Both the position numbers and the translations under genes were made by a program. A model generated the notes under the pieces. That model was not told where the DNA came from and made no database searches. It worked only from the letters and a program-made list of their open reading frames with translations. From contig NZ_CP109965.1 in the NCBI RefSeq assembly GCF_026725475.1, positions 930,001 to 994,000 of the forward strand: a stretch of 64,000 bases of DNA, written 5' to 3'. The DNA is from Catenovulum adriaticum. Lineage in GTDB: Bacteria; Pseudomonadota; Gammaproteobacteria; Enterobacterales; Alteromonadaceae. This document shows, piece by piece, positions 45,858 through 54,689 of this stretch (position 1 is its first letter; each line of letters starts with the position of its first letter).

Positions 45858-45902
45858 TTTTTTACTGAGTAATTCGGCTTTAATTTTTTAGGAATAATTC
45901 TA

Positions 45903-46790
45903 GTGGGCAATAAAGAACAAGTTTATATATTTGGTGCGGGCTTGGCGGGCAAAGCAGCTTTGGCTCACCTTGATGATAAAGAGGTGTTGGGTTTTTTTGA
46001 TAATAATCAATCTAAGGTGGGCACGTTTTTGTGCGGAAAGCCTATCAAGTGCCCAAGTTCTATACCTAGCTTGAACTTTGATTATATTTATATTGCTAGT
46101 GAGTTCTTTGAGCAAATTCAATATCAGTTATTGAATGAATATCATGTTTGCGCAAACAAAACTAGGGTAATGTCTGCCAGTGAAATTAAACCTTTCTATT
46201 TTGGAGTAAGTACCGAAGCAAGAGATATTTCAGAACAAATTTTAGGTTTGCTTTGTCAGATGCTTAAACAGATAAACGCTACTTTTTATGTGGATGCTGG
46301 GACTTTGTTAGGTGTTTATCGCGACAATGCCTTAATCCCTTGGGATGATGATTTAGATTTTGCGTTGCTAAGCTCAAGTTTGGATATAGTCTGTCAAGAG
46401 TTAGTTAATATTTTAAATGCTTTACAACAATTAACGGGGGTCGAGTGGAGCGCGAAAGAGCATTTTAGTGCTTGCAATTTTCGAACGGTTAAAAAGGGAA
46501 CTATAAGATCAATTAAACTAAGACCTACAGGTAATAACGTCTATTTACCCTCTATCGATCTATTCGTTAAATATGTATCTGGAGATTTGATGGATTATGT
46601 GTTGGCATCCCGAGGGATTAGTATGCCAAGCCAGTATATTTACAATACTAAAACTTTTGACTTTAAGGGATATGGATTGATTATACCTAAAGATCCCGAA
46701 AGGTATTTAGAAGAGCATTATGGGAGCGGTTGGAGAGTACCTATCAAAAAATGGAATTTAAGTATGTTGAGCAATTCAGTATTATTTTGA
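45903..46790 (+). CDS. PglD-like N-domain fused to a LicD-family transferase
   Basis: This 295-residue protein starts at GTG 45903. Residues 1-90 resemble a small Rossmann domain (YIFGAGLAGKAALAHL ... VLGFFDNN), as in sugar-acetyltransferase or epimerase N-domains. Residues 100-290 match LicD (DAGTLLGVYRDNALIPWDDDLDFA from residue 131), a nucleotidyltransferase-fold family that attaches phosphocholine or related phosphodiesters to glycans. The substrate is not known. No choline uptake or CTP:phosphocholine genes are in the window. Confidence 0.75.
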   Translation: MGNKEQVYIFGAGLAGKAALAHLDDKEVLGFFDNNQSKVGTFLCGKPIKCPSSIPSLNFDYIYIASEFFEQIQYQLLNEYHVCANKTRVMSASEIKPFYFGVSTEARDISEQILGLLCQMLKQINATFYVDAGTLLGVYRDNALIPWDDDLDFALLSSSLDIVCQELVNILNALQQLTGVEWSAKEHFSACNFRTVKKGTIRSIKLRPTGNNVYLPSIDLFVKYVSGDLMDYVLASRGISMPSQYIYNTKTFDFKGYGLIIPKDPERYLEEHYGSGWRVPIKKWNLSMLSNSVLF

Positions 46791-46819
46791 TTTGAATATT
46801 CAGTTTTTGAGGTGTCCCA

Positions 46820-47770
46820 GTGTATAAAAATATAGACTTTGTTATTTTGTGGGTAGATGGAAACTGTACCGCTCATAAGGCTAAACGAGAACGCTATTTA
46901 GCTGATTTTAAAATTGACGTTAAACATCAAGAACAATCCACGAGTTCATTAAGGTTTGTTCAGCATGATGAACTAAAGTTCTGCCTTCGCTCCATTAAAC
47001 GCTTTGCGCCTTGGTATAATAAAATTTATTTGATAACGGATGAGCAGATACCTACTTTTCTTGACGCCAGCAAGTTGCATTTGGATAGAATAGAGATTAT
47101 TGATCATAAAGAGTTATTTTCCGAAAGTCCACAATACTTACCCACATTTAATTCCCGTGTAATAACGACTCAGTTACATAAGCTTGCTAAATTGAGCGAT
47201 TATTTTATTTATGGCAACGACGATTTTATACTCGGGTCAAAAATTGAACCGGATTTCTTTTTTGTTGATAATCAGCCAATGCTTTACGTTGAGGAACATG
47301 GCATGATGGAACAAGAGAGAGTCACTCTTCATCAACAGGGCGTAATAAATGGTGCTGAGATGATAGGCTATTCCAAAAGTAAGTTTTTTCCAATTAGCCA
47401 TGGTTTTGTGCCTTTAGATAAAGCCAGAATAAAACATTTAGAACGTCAATTTCCTACGGAATTTCAGAATAACCTTAAGCATAAGTTTAGGCACGAAAGT
47501 CAGTTTTTACTCGAATCTTTGTATATTCATTATTGTATAAAAAATCAAGAAGGTATTTTAAAAAGCACAGAGCCTATGGTTCATTTTAGTTTTGAATTAT
47601 GTCGTATTGGTCAACCAGAAAAAATTAAATTTCTTTTTAATTTAATTAAAAAAGGGCAGCGCAAAATGTTTTGCTTAAATGAATTCCAATCGTTGTGGCC
47701 AAGAATTCCGTTTGTCAAAGATTTCCTTGAAGATAACTGCGGTCCACCTATGATAAGTGAAACGCAATAA
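46820..47770 (+). CDS. Stealth-family (hexose-1-phosphate transferase) protein
   Basis: This 316-residue protein carries the conserved regions of Stealth proteins, bacterial relatives of GlcNAc-1-phosphotransferase: CR1 DFVILWVDGN near the N-terminus, CR2 with SLRFVQHDELKFCLRSI and YNKIYLITD, and YGNDDFILG. Such enzymes build sugar-phosphate-sugar links in capsular polymers. It starts at GTG 46820. With the LicD-type neighbour it suggests a phosphodiester element in the glycan. Confidence 0.82.
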   Translation: MYKNIDFVILWVDGNCTAHKAKRERYLADFKIDVKHQEQSTSSLRFVQHDELKFCLRSIKRFAPWYNKIYLITDEQIPTFLDASKLHLDRIEIIDHKELFSESPQYLPTFNSRVITTQLHKLAKLSDYFIYGNDDFILGSKIEPDFFFVDNQPMLYVEEHGMMEQERVTLHQQGVINGAEMIGYSKSKFFPISHGFVPLDKARIKHLERQFPTEFQNNLKHKFRHESQFLLESLYIHYCIKNQEGILKSTEPMVHFSFELCRIGQPEKIKFLFNLIKKGQRKMFCLNEFQSLWPRIPFVKDFLEDNCGPPMISETQ

Positions 47771-47789
47771 CTAACAGATATACTCAGAA

Positions 47790-49316
47790 GTGATGCTACA
47801 CATGAATAATAATACTTATAAAGGAACCGTCGACGCTTTAAATCATATAGAGTCTCAATTACCAGTGCATACCTTCCAAGTTGATGGCATAAAAGTTTGG
47901 CCGTATATACGTTTGTCAATAAAAAATAAGATAGATTCTTACTTTTTCATCCAAAAAAGACAGACAGTAAAAGCAAAAATTAAAAAGCCATCGGTGCTGT
48001 TTTTAAAACAATTGGGAAATACCGTATTAGCTTTTTGTTTGCTGTTATTTAAATTTCCGTGGTTAACATTTTATAAAAAGAGTTGTACTGATTTATTGGC
48101 AGTTTGCTTTAATAGTTCATATTTAGAGGTAGGCGACAAACGGATTAATAGGCATCTAGTTGGACTGCTCCCAGAGAACGGCAAGCAATCACTCATTAAT
48201 TACAAAGTACTGGAACGTACGGAGCCACGAAAAAAAGTTAAGCAGAAAGGTGGAAATAACTTAAATATTACCTTACTTACCACTGCGATCAACGAGCTTT
48301 GCAAGCTACGTATATTATTTGATGAACTACTCAGTAAAAATCAAGACACCTTTGCATTTGTAGACGATATAAATCAGGAACTAGCTTATCTCAATATCCC
48401 CGTGAGACTTGAGTGCCATAAAGTCTACAATGAAATTAAAAGGGTTATTTTATTATCAAGTATTTTTGAGAAATATTTGGCTCGTAATAAAATTAAAAAG
48501 GTACTTATTATTTGCTACTACAGTTATATCGGCATGGCTGTAATGTTGGCTTGTCGGAAGAGCAATATTCGAGCAATTGAATATCAACATGGTGCACAAA
48601 CTGAATATCACCCTATGTATACCAATTGGACGAATGTTCCTTCCGACGGATATGAAATGTTACCTGAACAGTTTTGGTTGTGGGGACGGGCGACCCAAGC
48701 CATTTTAAATCAGTGGACGGATAAGCAATCTTTCCACACCACTAAAGTTGTTGGAAATACATGGTTGCCTTATTTTAATCGTGCGCTTGATATTAATAAA
48801 ATACAGAAAAAATCGCCATCTATTAGTGCTGATAAAAAAATTATATTGATTTCACTACAGGGTTTCCCAGGCCACTATAATAGTTTTGTGACACAAGTTA
48901 TGGAAGGTGCGCCTGATAATTGGTATTGGATTATCAAAGAGCACCCTAGAGCTCCTCTGTCGGAAAAGCAGATTGAAGACGAGTTTGGAAATTTGAAAAC
49001 GAATAATTGGCATATAGAAAGAAATTTATCAACTTACGAAATGATTAGCACATTACCAATTAGAGTGCATTTGACGGCATTCTCTACCGTTGCTTTTGAA
49101 TGTGAATTTTATGGAATTCCAACTATTTTTTATCATAAAAATGGTTGGCTAGGATATGAAAATTTAATTAAATCTACGCCTCATTTGCTTTTCGCGTTCG
49201 ACAAAAAAACCTTAACTTCTAACATTCAAAACGCTATGAAACTGGATGAAATTGAACCGGTTTTCATGGCCAAAGAAGTATCTTTTGTAGTGGAAATTGA
49301 AAATCAATTGAATTAA
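47790..49316 (+). CDS. Putative GT-B-fold glycosyltransferase, family unclear
   Basis: I do not recognise this 508-residue protein with certainty. It has a short hydrophobic patch near residues 70-95 (LGNTVLAFCLLLFKFPWLTF), then a C-terminal region with IEYQHGAQTEYH, WLWGRAT, KVVGNTW and WIIKEHP, and LTAFSTVAFECEFYGIPTIFY. The HG, EHP and S-x-x-x-E-(C/A)-x-x-x-G-x-P pattern resembles capsular and Kdo/polysialyl-type GT-B transferases. The start is uncertain (GTG 47790, ATG 47793 or ATG 47802). AT content seems higher than in the core genes. It is the last gene before a 763-bp gap. Confidence 0.55.
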   Translation: MMLHMNNNTYKGTVDALNHIESQLPVHTFQVDGIKVWPYIRLSIKNKIDSYFFIQKRQTVKAKIKKPSVLFLKQLGNTVLAFCLLLFKFPWLTFYKKSCTDLLAVCFNSSYLEVGDKRINRHLVGLLPENGKQSLINYKVLERTEPRKKVKQKGGNNLNITLLTTAINELCKLRILFDELLSKNQDTFAFVDDINQELAYLNIPVRLECHKVYNEIKRVILLSSIFEKYLARNKIKKVLIICYYSYIGMAVMLACRKSNIRAIEYQHGAQTEYHPMYTNWTNVPSDGYEMLPEQFWLWGRATQAILNQWTDKQSFHTTKVVGNTWLPYFNRALDINKIQKKSPSISADKKIILISLQGFPGHYNSFVTQVMEGAPDNWYWIIKEHPRAPLSEKQIEDEFGNLKTNNWHIERNLSTYEMISTLPIRVHLTAFSTVAFECEFYGIPTIFYHKNGWLGYENLIKSTPHLLFAFDKKTLTSNIQNAMKLDEIEPVFMAKEVSFVVEIENQLN

Positions 49317-50079
49317 CATTAAATACGCTAACTAATTGGAATTTTTAATGTAGAAAGCGAGCTCAGTTAGCGATTTAGGTTAATCTAGACAACAGAAGAA
49401 TTTTAAATAAACCTCTCTTTATAGATAATTTTACAGTATTCAAAGTTATTAGTGATATAAAGAAGTAGAAATGGTTTATAGCCTCTTTGGTGAGTCGTGA
49501 TGTTATAGCACCAATACCTCTTTTATTCGTCTATCTATCGATTTTTGAATAGCGCTGTTAAGAAATGCTGCATAGTTCAATCTCCGAGAAAGAGAGGTAT
49601 TTTGAAAATATGAATATAACACAGATAGCCTTGCTCAGATAACCAGGAAATAGCTTCGAACCGTTATTTCACGGTTATATTTGTACCCGAATTAGTCGTT
49701 AAAATCCACGTTACAACTTTTAGGTACTAGGGAAGTAAGCGGGCTATATTATGATATCCATGGACCCCTAGTACAAAATGTGATTTTCTAGAATTCAATT
49801 GCTCTGAATATAACACTTATGGATAGAATCTTAAATTGAGTACAAAAACTTTTAATGACGTCCCTAGCATAGATTCTGGTAGCGTATTTATTACCTTCGG
49901 TGCTGCTAATTTTTAGCTTAGCTGAGCGGTAGAAAAACGGTAGGGAATAGTCTTTTGATTGGTGTTCATTACCCTAATTGCTAGTATTGTATTCTTTATA
50001 CTTAAGAAATGGAGTTATAAGCCGATAATTTTATATAGAAGCCTATTAACTGTGTCTGAGATTTATAGAAGAACTTATT
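49317..50079. other. Gene-free 763-bp stretch between the two island blocks
   Basis: No credible reading frame or recognisable pseudogene is visible; stop codons are dense in all frames. Near its end it holds the sigma-28-like promoter at 50002-50028. Earlier it has TCTGGTAGC (49875-49883) and a GCGGTAG core (49926-49932), a combination loosely like the JUMPStart/ops element of surface-polysaccharide operons but with wrong spacing. It may be a remnant of lost or rearranged genes. Confidence 0.6.
50002..50028 (+). promoter_or_regulatory. Candidate sigma-28 promoter for the second sugar block
   Basis: TTAAG at 50002-50006 and a perfect GCCGATAA at 50021-50028, with the same 19-base offset as the flagellin promoter at 26853-26879. 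It lies 52 bp before the ATG at 50080. The -35 differs from TAAAG at one base. Confidence 0.7.
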
Positions 50080-52338
50080 ATGGTAAAGCATAGAAATTTA
50101 TTGCCATTCGTTGTTGAGGTTAATGCAAAACTGTCTTCAGCTTTAAAAAAAATAGAACAAAATAAACATAAACTAGTTTTTGTTGTTGACGAAAAAAATG
50201 TGTTAGTAGGATGTATCGCAGATGGTGACTATCGTCGTTGGTCGCTAACGCAACCAAAAATCGACTTATCTGTACCTGTCAATCAGGTGATGAATTCGAA
50301 TTGTATTTCATTTCTTATCGATACACCGACCTCTCAATTGGAGCGTTTTTTAGCCCACACAGCCAAAGTTTTACCACTTGTTGATCAAGTAGGGCATTTA
50401 GTCGAGATTTTGGAGTCCGGAGGGCGTTTTTTTGATGTAAATGGAAGGCGGATCTCTGAGGAAGACCCCTGTTTTATTATAGCCGAAGTCGGTAATAATC
50501 ATCAGGGTGACCTTAAACTTGCAAAGCGCTTAATTGATTTAGCGAAAGAGACCGGCGCAGACTGCGTAAAATTTCAAATGCGTGACATGCAGAGTTTGTA
50601 TGGAAATGAGAAACATGATGAGCAAGATTTAGGTGCCCAGTACACGCTAGATTTGCTAGAAAAATACCAATTATCTGATGATGAATTAATTGAAGTATTC
50701 GATTATGCAAAGTCAATAGGACTTTTGCCTTTATGTACACCTTGGGATATGGAGTCTCTAAACAAGTTAGAGCAATACGGCATGCCTGCCTATAAAGTTG
50801 CATCAGCGGATTTTACCAATTTTCAATTGTTAGAAGCCATTGCCAAAACAGGTAAACCTATGTTTTGTTCAACAGGTATGTCTTCAGAGGATGAGATTCT
50901 TAAGACGGTGAGTTTTTTAAAGCGTCAACAAGCACAGTATATTTTATTACACTGTAATTCAACGTATCCAACCCCCTTTAAAGATGTACATTTAAATTAT
51001 TTAAATCGCCTCAAACCTTTATCTAATGGTGTCGTTGGATATTCTGGCCATGAAAGAGGTTTTTTTGTGCCAATTGCTGCAGTCGCAATGGGATGTAAAG
51101 TTATTGAGAAACATTTTACGACGGATAAATCGCTACAAGGTAATGACCATCAAGTCAGTTTGTTACCTGAAGAATTTTCAAAAATGGTTAAGGATATTCG
51201 TGATTTGGAGATTGCGATGGGACATAGTGAAGAAAGAACTGTGTCTCAAGGTGAGTTAATGAATCGAGAAGTTTTAGCTAAAAGTTTAGTGGCAACTCAC
51301 CCAATTGAAAAAGGACAAATTATTAAACCTGAATTTGTGGCAGTTAAGAGTCCAGGAAAAGGGATTCAGCCAAATCGTATTAATGAATTAGTCGGCAAAA
51401 CTGCATATAGAAGCATTAGGTTAGGAGAATGTTTTTTTGAAACGGATATTACAGGTGAAAACCACAAAAAAGAAAATTATCAATTTGATCGACCTTACGG
51501 AATCCCAGCCAGATATCATGACTTTACTAAACTAACTTCTGAAGTCGCGTTAGATTTTGTTGAATTTCATTTATCTTACCAAGATCTAGAGTTAGAGCTG
51601 TCTAATTATTTACCATATTGTGAGCATCAAAAATTTGCTGTGCACACACCCGAGTTATTTCAATTTGATCATTTATTAGATTTGGCATCGGATGATATGG
51701 CGTACAGAGGCCATTCAATTTATCAATTACAAAGAGTTATCGAGCATGTTAATAAGGTCAAGAAATTCTTCCCTAATAACTCAAAGCCAGTATTGGTATT
51801 AAATGCAGGAGGTTGGAGTAAACACGGTTTTTTATCTGAATGTGATAAACAAAGAAAGTATGGTTTGGTGGCAGATGCGTTAAAGCAAATTGATCATTCT
51901 AGTGTAACGATAGCAATTCAAACAATGCCTCCTTATCCTTGGCACTTTGGTGGTCAGAGTTATCACAATTTATTTGTGCTTGCTGATGAAATAAAGCAGT
52001 TCTGTATTGAAACGAATTTAAATATTTGTTTAGACATTTCGCATTCTATGATGGCCTGTAATTATAATGGTCACGATTTGAATGAATTTATTGCTAAAAT
52101 CGCTGATAAAGTTGTTCATTTACATGTTTCTGATGCTTTAGGCGTTGATGGTGAAGGGATTCAAATCGGTGAGGGGGACGTTAATTTTTCCGAGTTGGCA
52201 GCTAGCTTTAATAGTATGCTACCAAATGTACAGTTTATCCCTGAAATTTGGCAAGGGCATAAAAACCACGGTGAAGGCTTTTGGCAAGCTCTGAGCTATT
52301 TAGAACAAAAATTTAATAACAGGCTTTGTAATGTTTAG
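50080..52338 (+). CDS. Four-domain ulosonic acid synthase: CBS pair, NeuB barrel, SAF, TIM-barrel isomerase
   Basis: This is a 752-residue fusion. Residues 1-115 form a CBS-domain pair (FVVDEKNVLVGCIADGDYRRW). Residues 130-370 form a NeuB-type PEP-dependent synthase barrel (FIIAEVGNNHQGDLKLAKRL, KFQMRDMQSLY, STGMSSEDEI, YSGHERGFFVPIAAVAMG, VIEKHFT). Residues 396-455 form a SAF domain. Residues 466-752 resemble xylose-isomerase-like barrels (NICLDISHSMMA, HLHVSDALG, IQIGEGDVNF, FIPEIWQGH), with Asp/His/Glu residues that could bind metal. It probably isomerises or epimerises a sugar and condenses it with PEP. It overlaps the next gene by eight bases. Confidence 0.8.
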   Translation: MVKHRNLLPFVVEVNAKLSSALKKIEQNKHKLVFVVDEKNVLVGCIADGDYRRWSLTQPKIDLSVPVNQVMNSNCISFLIDTPTSQLERFLAHTAKVLPLVDQVGHLVEILESGGRFFDVNGRRISEEDPCFIIAEVGNNHQGDLKLAKRLIDLAKETGADCVKFQMRDMQSLYGNEKHDEQDLGAQYTLDLLEKYQLSDDELIEVFDYAKSIGLLPLCTPWDMESLNKLEQYGMPAYKVASADFTNFQLLEAIAKTGKPMFCSTGMSSEDEILKTVSFLKRQQAQYILLHCNSTYPTPFKDVHLNYLNRLKPLSNGVVGYSGHERGFFVPIAAVAMGCKVIEKHFTTDKSLQGNDHQVSLLPEEFSKMVKDIRDLEIAMGHSEERTVSQGELMNREVLAKSLVATHPIEKGQIIKPEFVAVKSPGKGIQPNRINELVGKTAYRSIRLGECFFETDITGENHKKENYQFDRPYGIPARYHDFTKLTSEVALDFVEFHLSYQDLELELSNYLPYCEHQKFAVHTPELFQFDHLLDLASDDMAYRGHSIYQLQRVIEHVNKVKKFFPNNSKPVLVLNAGGWSKHGFLSECDKQRKYGLVADALKQIDHSSVTIAIQTMPPYPWHFGGQSYHNLFVLADEIKQFCIETNLNICLDISHSMMACNYNGHDLNEFIAKIADKVVHLHVSDALGVDGEGIQIGEGDVNFSELAASFNSMLPNVQFIPEIWQGHKNHGEGFWQALSYLEQKFNNRLCNV

Positions 52339-53287
52339 TGAAATTAAACAAAAAATGTCAGGCCCTTGGTACACCATATTTACGCCTTTTGATAAAGACG
52401 AAAATATTGATTTTGAGGCACTGGAAAAGTATTTAACCTTTTTATATCAAAGAGGTGCTAGAAGATTTTATGCTATGGCATATAACTCTAGATATTCACA
52501 GTTGACACATGCAGAAATTTTATCGCTTAATGAATTTTGCATTAAAACACTCAAAAAATTAGATAAAGACAACATCGTTATTGTTGGTGACCCAATACAT
52601 TGTTCGACAAAAGAAAGCTTGGAATTTACATTACATGCCAAAGAACATGGCGCGGATTTAATTTCATTAATTTTTAGGGAAAAACATTTTACAGATGATC
52701 AGGTTTTAGAGCATTTTGATTATATCGGCCAAAAATCCGATTTCCCTTTACTTGTTCATGAAATGCCATTTTTATCCGGTTTTGATGGTGTGCAAATGCA
52801 TTGGCCTGTCTCATTGTTAGAGAATTTACCAAAAGTACCACATATTGCTGCGTTGAAAGAAGATGCAAAAGATTTTGATATTACATGCAAAGCGCTTTCC
52901 TTAGAGCCTAATATTAAAGTGATTATAGCGGGTGGAGGTAAAGCCGCGTTTCGTAATTACCGACCACATGGTGCGGATGCTTGGCTAAATGGTATCTCTA
53001 TTATAGATGCTAAAATTGCGGAAGTATTTTGGAAAGCCTGTATAAACGGCGACGTTGCAACCCAAGATTTTATTATAAATGAATTAGAACAGCCTTTTTT
53101 TTCAGGCGTTGTTAAAAAATATGGTTGGCATCGCACAAATAAAGCATTGCTTCAAGCCGCTATATTAATGCACAGAAGAGATAGAATGCCACTTAAGCAT
53201 TTATCAGATACAGAATTTCTAGAAGTTCAAAATATTTATAATGAAATAGAATATAAATGGAAAACTTGGGAGTCTAAGAAAGGATGA
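52331..53287 (+). CDS. DHDPS/NanA-family aldolase with altered active site
   Basis: This 318-residue class I aldolase-fold protein is related to dihydrodipicolinate synthase and N-acetylneuraminate lyase. The Schiff-base lysine appears conserved (Lys176 in IAALKEDAKD). The usual Tyr of the LYNxP motif is replaced: the segment reads LLVHEMP, with His143 at that place, and the GTTGE loop is AYNSRYSQ. The reaction is therefore unlikely to be lysine synthesis. A pyruvate-dependent step on the sugar of this block, or its reverse, is inferred. It overlaps its neighbours on both sides. Confidence 0.78.
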   Translation: MFSEIKQKMSGPWYTIFTPFDKDENIDFEALEKYLTFLYQRGARRFYAMAYNSRYSQLTHAEILSLNEFCIKTLKKLDKDNIVIVGDPIHCSTKESLEFTLHAKEHGADLISLIFREKHFTDDQVLEHFDYIGQKSDFPLLVHEMPFLSGFDGVQMHWPVSLLENLPKVPHIAALKEDAKDFDITCKALSLEPNIKVIIAGGGKAAFRNYRPHGADAWLNGISIIDAKIAEVFWKACINGDVATQDFIINELEQPFFSGVVKKYGWHRTNKALLQAAILMHRRDRMPLKHLSDTEFLEVQNIYNEIEYKWKTWESKKG

Positions 53288-53985
53288 AAACAGTTGCAAT
53301 TGTTCCTGCTCGTTCTGGTTCTAAACGTTTATCAAATAAAAATATAAAAATGCTTGCAGGTAAACCTTTAGTTGTTTGGACCCTTGAAGCATGTATAAAT
53401 TCGAAATATGTAGATCAAGTTATTTTTTCAACTGATTCCGAAGATTATTGGCAGCTTGTTAGCCAATATATTAAATCAGACAAGTTGACGCTAAGTTTAA
53501 GAACAGCTGAAGAAGCAGGGGATAAAGTCAAAATTTTTGATTATATAAAATCAAATTTCCGAACTATTTTTCCGTTCGATACAACTCACTTTTTATTGGC
53601 ATTACCGACTATGCCGCTAAGAGAGCATACGCATATCAATGAAGCAATTGAACTATCATTAGATAAAGATTTAGGTGTGTTTTCGGCTGTTGAATATGAT
53701 GCTCCTATTTCTTTCGCTTTCTATCAATCTGATGATACACACTGGGAAGCTGCTTTTGAAAGTTGCCCTATGAATACTGGTAACACTAGAAGCCAAGATC
53801 AAAAGACAGCTTATCACCCTAATGGTGCTATTTATTACTTGCCACTATCGTCACTTGAAAATGAGCACTTAATGTCGTTCTATCAAGGAGCAACGCCATA
53901 CATAATGGACAGAAAGCAATCTGTTGATATAGATACGGAAACAGACTTTAGAATGGCGGAAATTCTTTTAAATGAACTTAGTTAG
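53284..53985 (+). CDS. CMP-ulosonic acid cytidylyltransferase (NeuA-like)
   Basis: This 233-residue protein has IVPARSGSKRLSNKNIKML (CTP-binding) and FSTDSEDY, plus the C-terminal SVDIDTETDFRMAE typical of acylneuraminate cytidylyltransferases. It is distinct from PseF at 33.0 kb (for example RTAEEAGDKVKIFDY instead of RPEALSDDYTGT). It would activate the product of the preceding synthase. The ATGA overlap couples it to the DHDPS-like gene. Confidence 0.87.
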   Translation: MKTVAIVPARSGSKRLSNKNIKMLAGKPLVVWTLEACINSKYVDQVIFSTDSEDYWQLVSQYIKSDKLTLSLRTAEEAGDKVKIFDYIKSNFRTIFPFDTTHFLLALPTMPLREHTHINEAIELSLDKDLGVFSAVEYDAPISFAFYQSDDTHWEAAFESCPMNTGNTRSQDQKTAYHPNGAIYYLPLSSLENEHLMSFYQGATPYIMDRKQSVDIDTETDFRMAEILLNELS

Positions 53986-54032
53986 TGCTTTTTTGAATAG
54001 GTATTTGTATTTAAGCGACAGGATAAAAGTAT

Positions 54033-54689
54033 ATGTATGATTGTGATAATGCGTTTGATTACGAAAATGGTTTTTATTTGACCTGTAATTCTCAACGTAT
54101 CAGCAAGTTTATTTCACACTATGAACTATTCAAAAAAGCAATGAATTTGAGTGGTGACATCGCTGAGTTTGGTGTGTTTAAAGGCGCCTCTCTAAGCCGG
54201 TTTGCGTTACTTAGGGAACTGTTTATGGTACCTGCGAGCAAAAAAATTATTGGGTTTGATGTATTTGGTGAATTTCCTGAAACTCAGTTTGAAGCAGATC
54301 AAGCTCTTAGAGACCAATTTGTATCTAGTGCAGGCAGTTGTGGAATTAGCGATAAAGAATTAATGAGTTCTTTGTCTGCTCGAGGATTAGATAAAAATAT
54401 TGAATTAGTGAAAGGGGATATCATAAAAACACTACCGGAATGGATACTTGCTAACCAACATGCACGTTTCAGTCTTGTTAATTTAGATACTGATATATAC
54501 GAACCGGCAGTTTGTATTTTAGAGCATATTTGGCCAAAAATCGTAAAAGGTGGCGTACTAATATTGGACGATTATGGTGTTTTTCCTGGTGAAACCATCG
54601 CTGTAGATGAGTTTTTTGCGCACAATTCGGTCATTATCCAAAAAATGCCGCATGGAAAGTCACCTAGTTTTGTGATTAAGGAATCATAG
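54033..54689 (+). CDS. TylF-type O-methyltransferase, first copy
   Basis: This 218-residue SAM-dependent methyltransferase is of the TylF/macrocin O-methyltransferase family, which methylates sugar hydroxyls. Characteristic segments are GDIAEFGVFKGASLSRFA, GFDVFGEFPET, LVNLDTDIYEPA and VLILDDYGVFPGETIAVDEF. It overlaps the second copy by one base. A methyl ether on the second glycan sugar is the likely product. Confidence 0.85.
   Translation: MYDCDNAFDYENGFYLTCNSQRISKFISHYELFKKAMNLSGDIAEFGVFKGASLSRFALLRELFMVPASKKIIGFDVFGEFPETQFEADQALRDQFVSSAGSCGISDKELMSSLSARGLDKNIELVKGDIIKTLPEWILANQHARFSLVNLDTDIYEPAVCILEHIWPKIVKGGVLILDDYGVFPGETIAVDEFFAHNSVIIQKMPHGKSPSFVIKES

Noticed and set aside
49875..49932. 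True JUMPStart/ops element
   Set aside because: Only two short cores match; the spacing is wrong and the base after GCGGTAG does not fit the ops hairpin. It is kept only as a weak observation.
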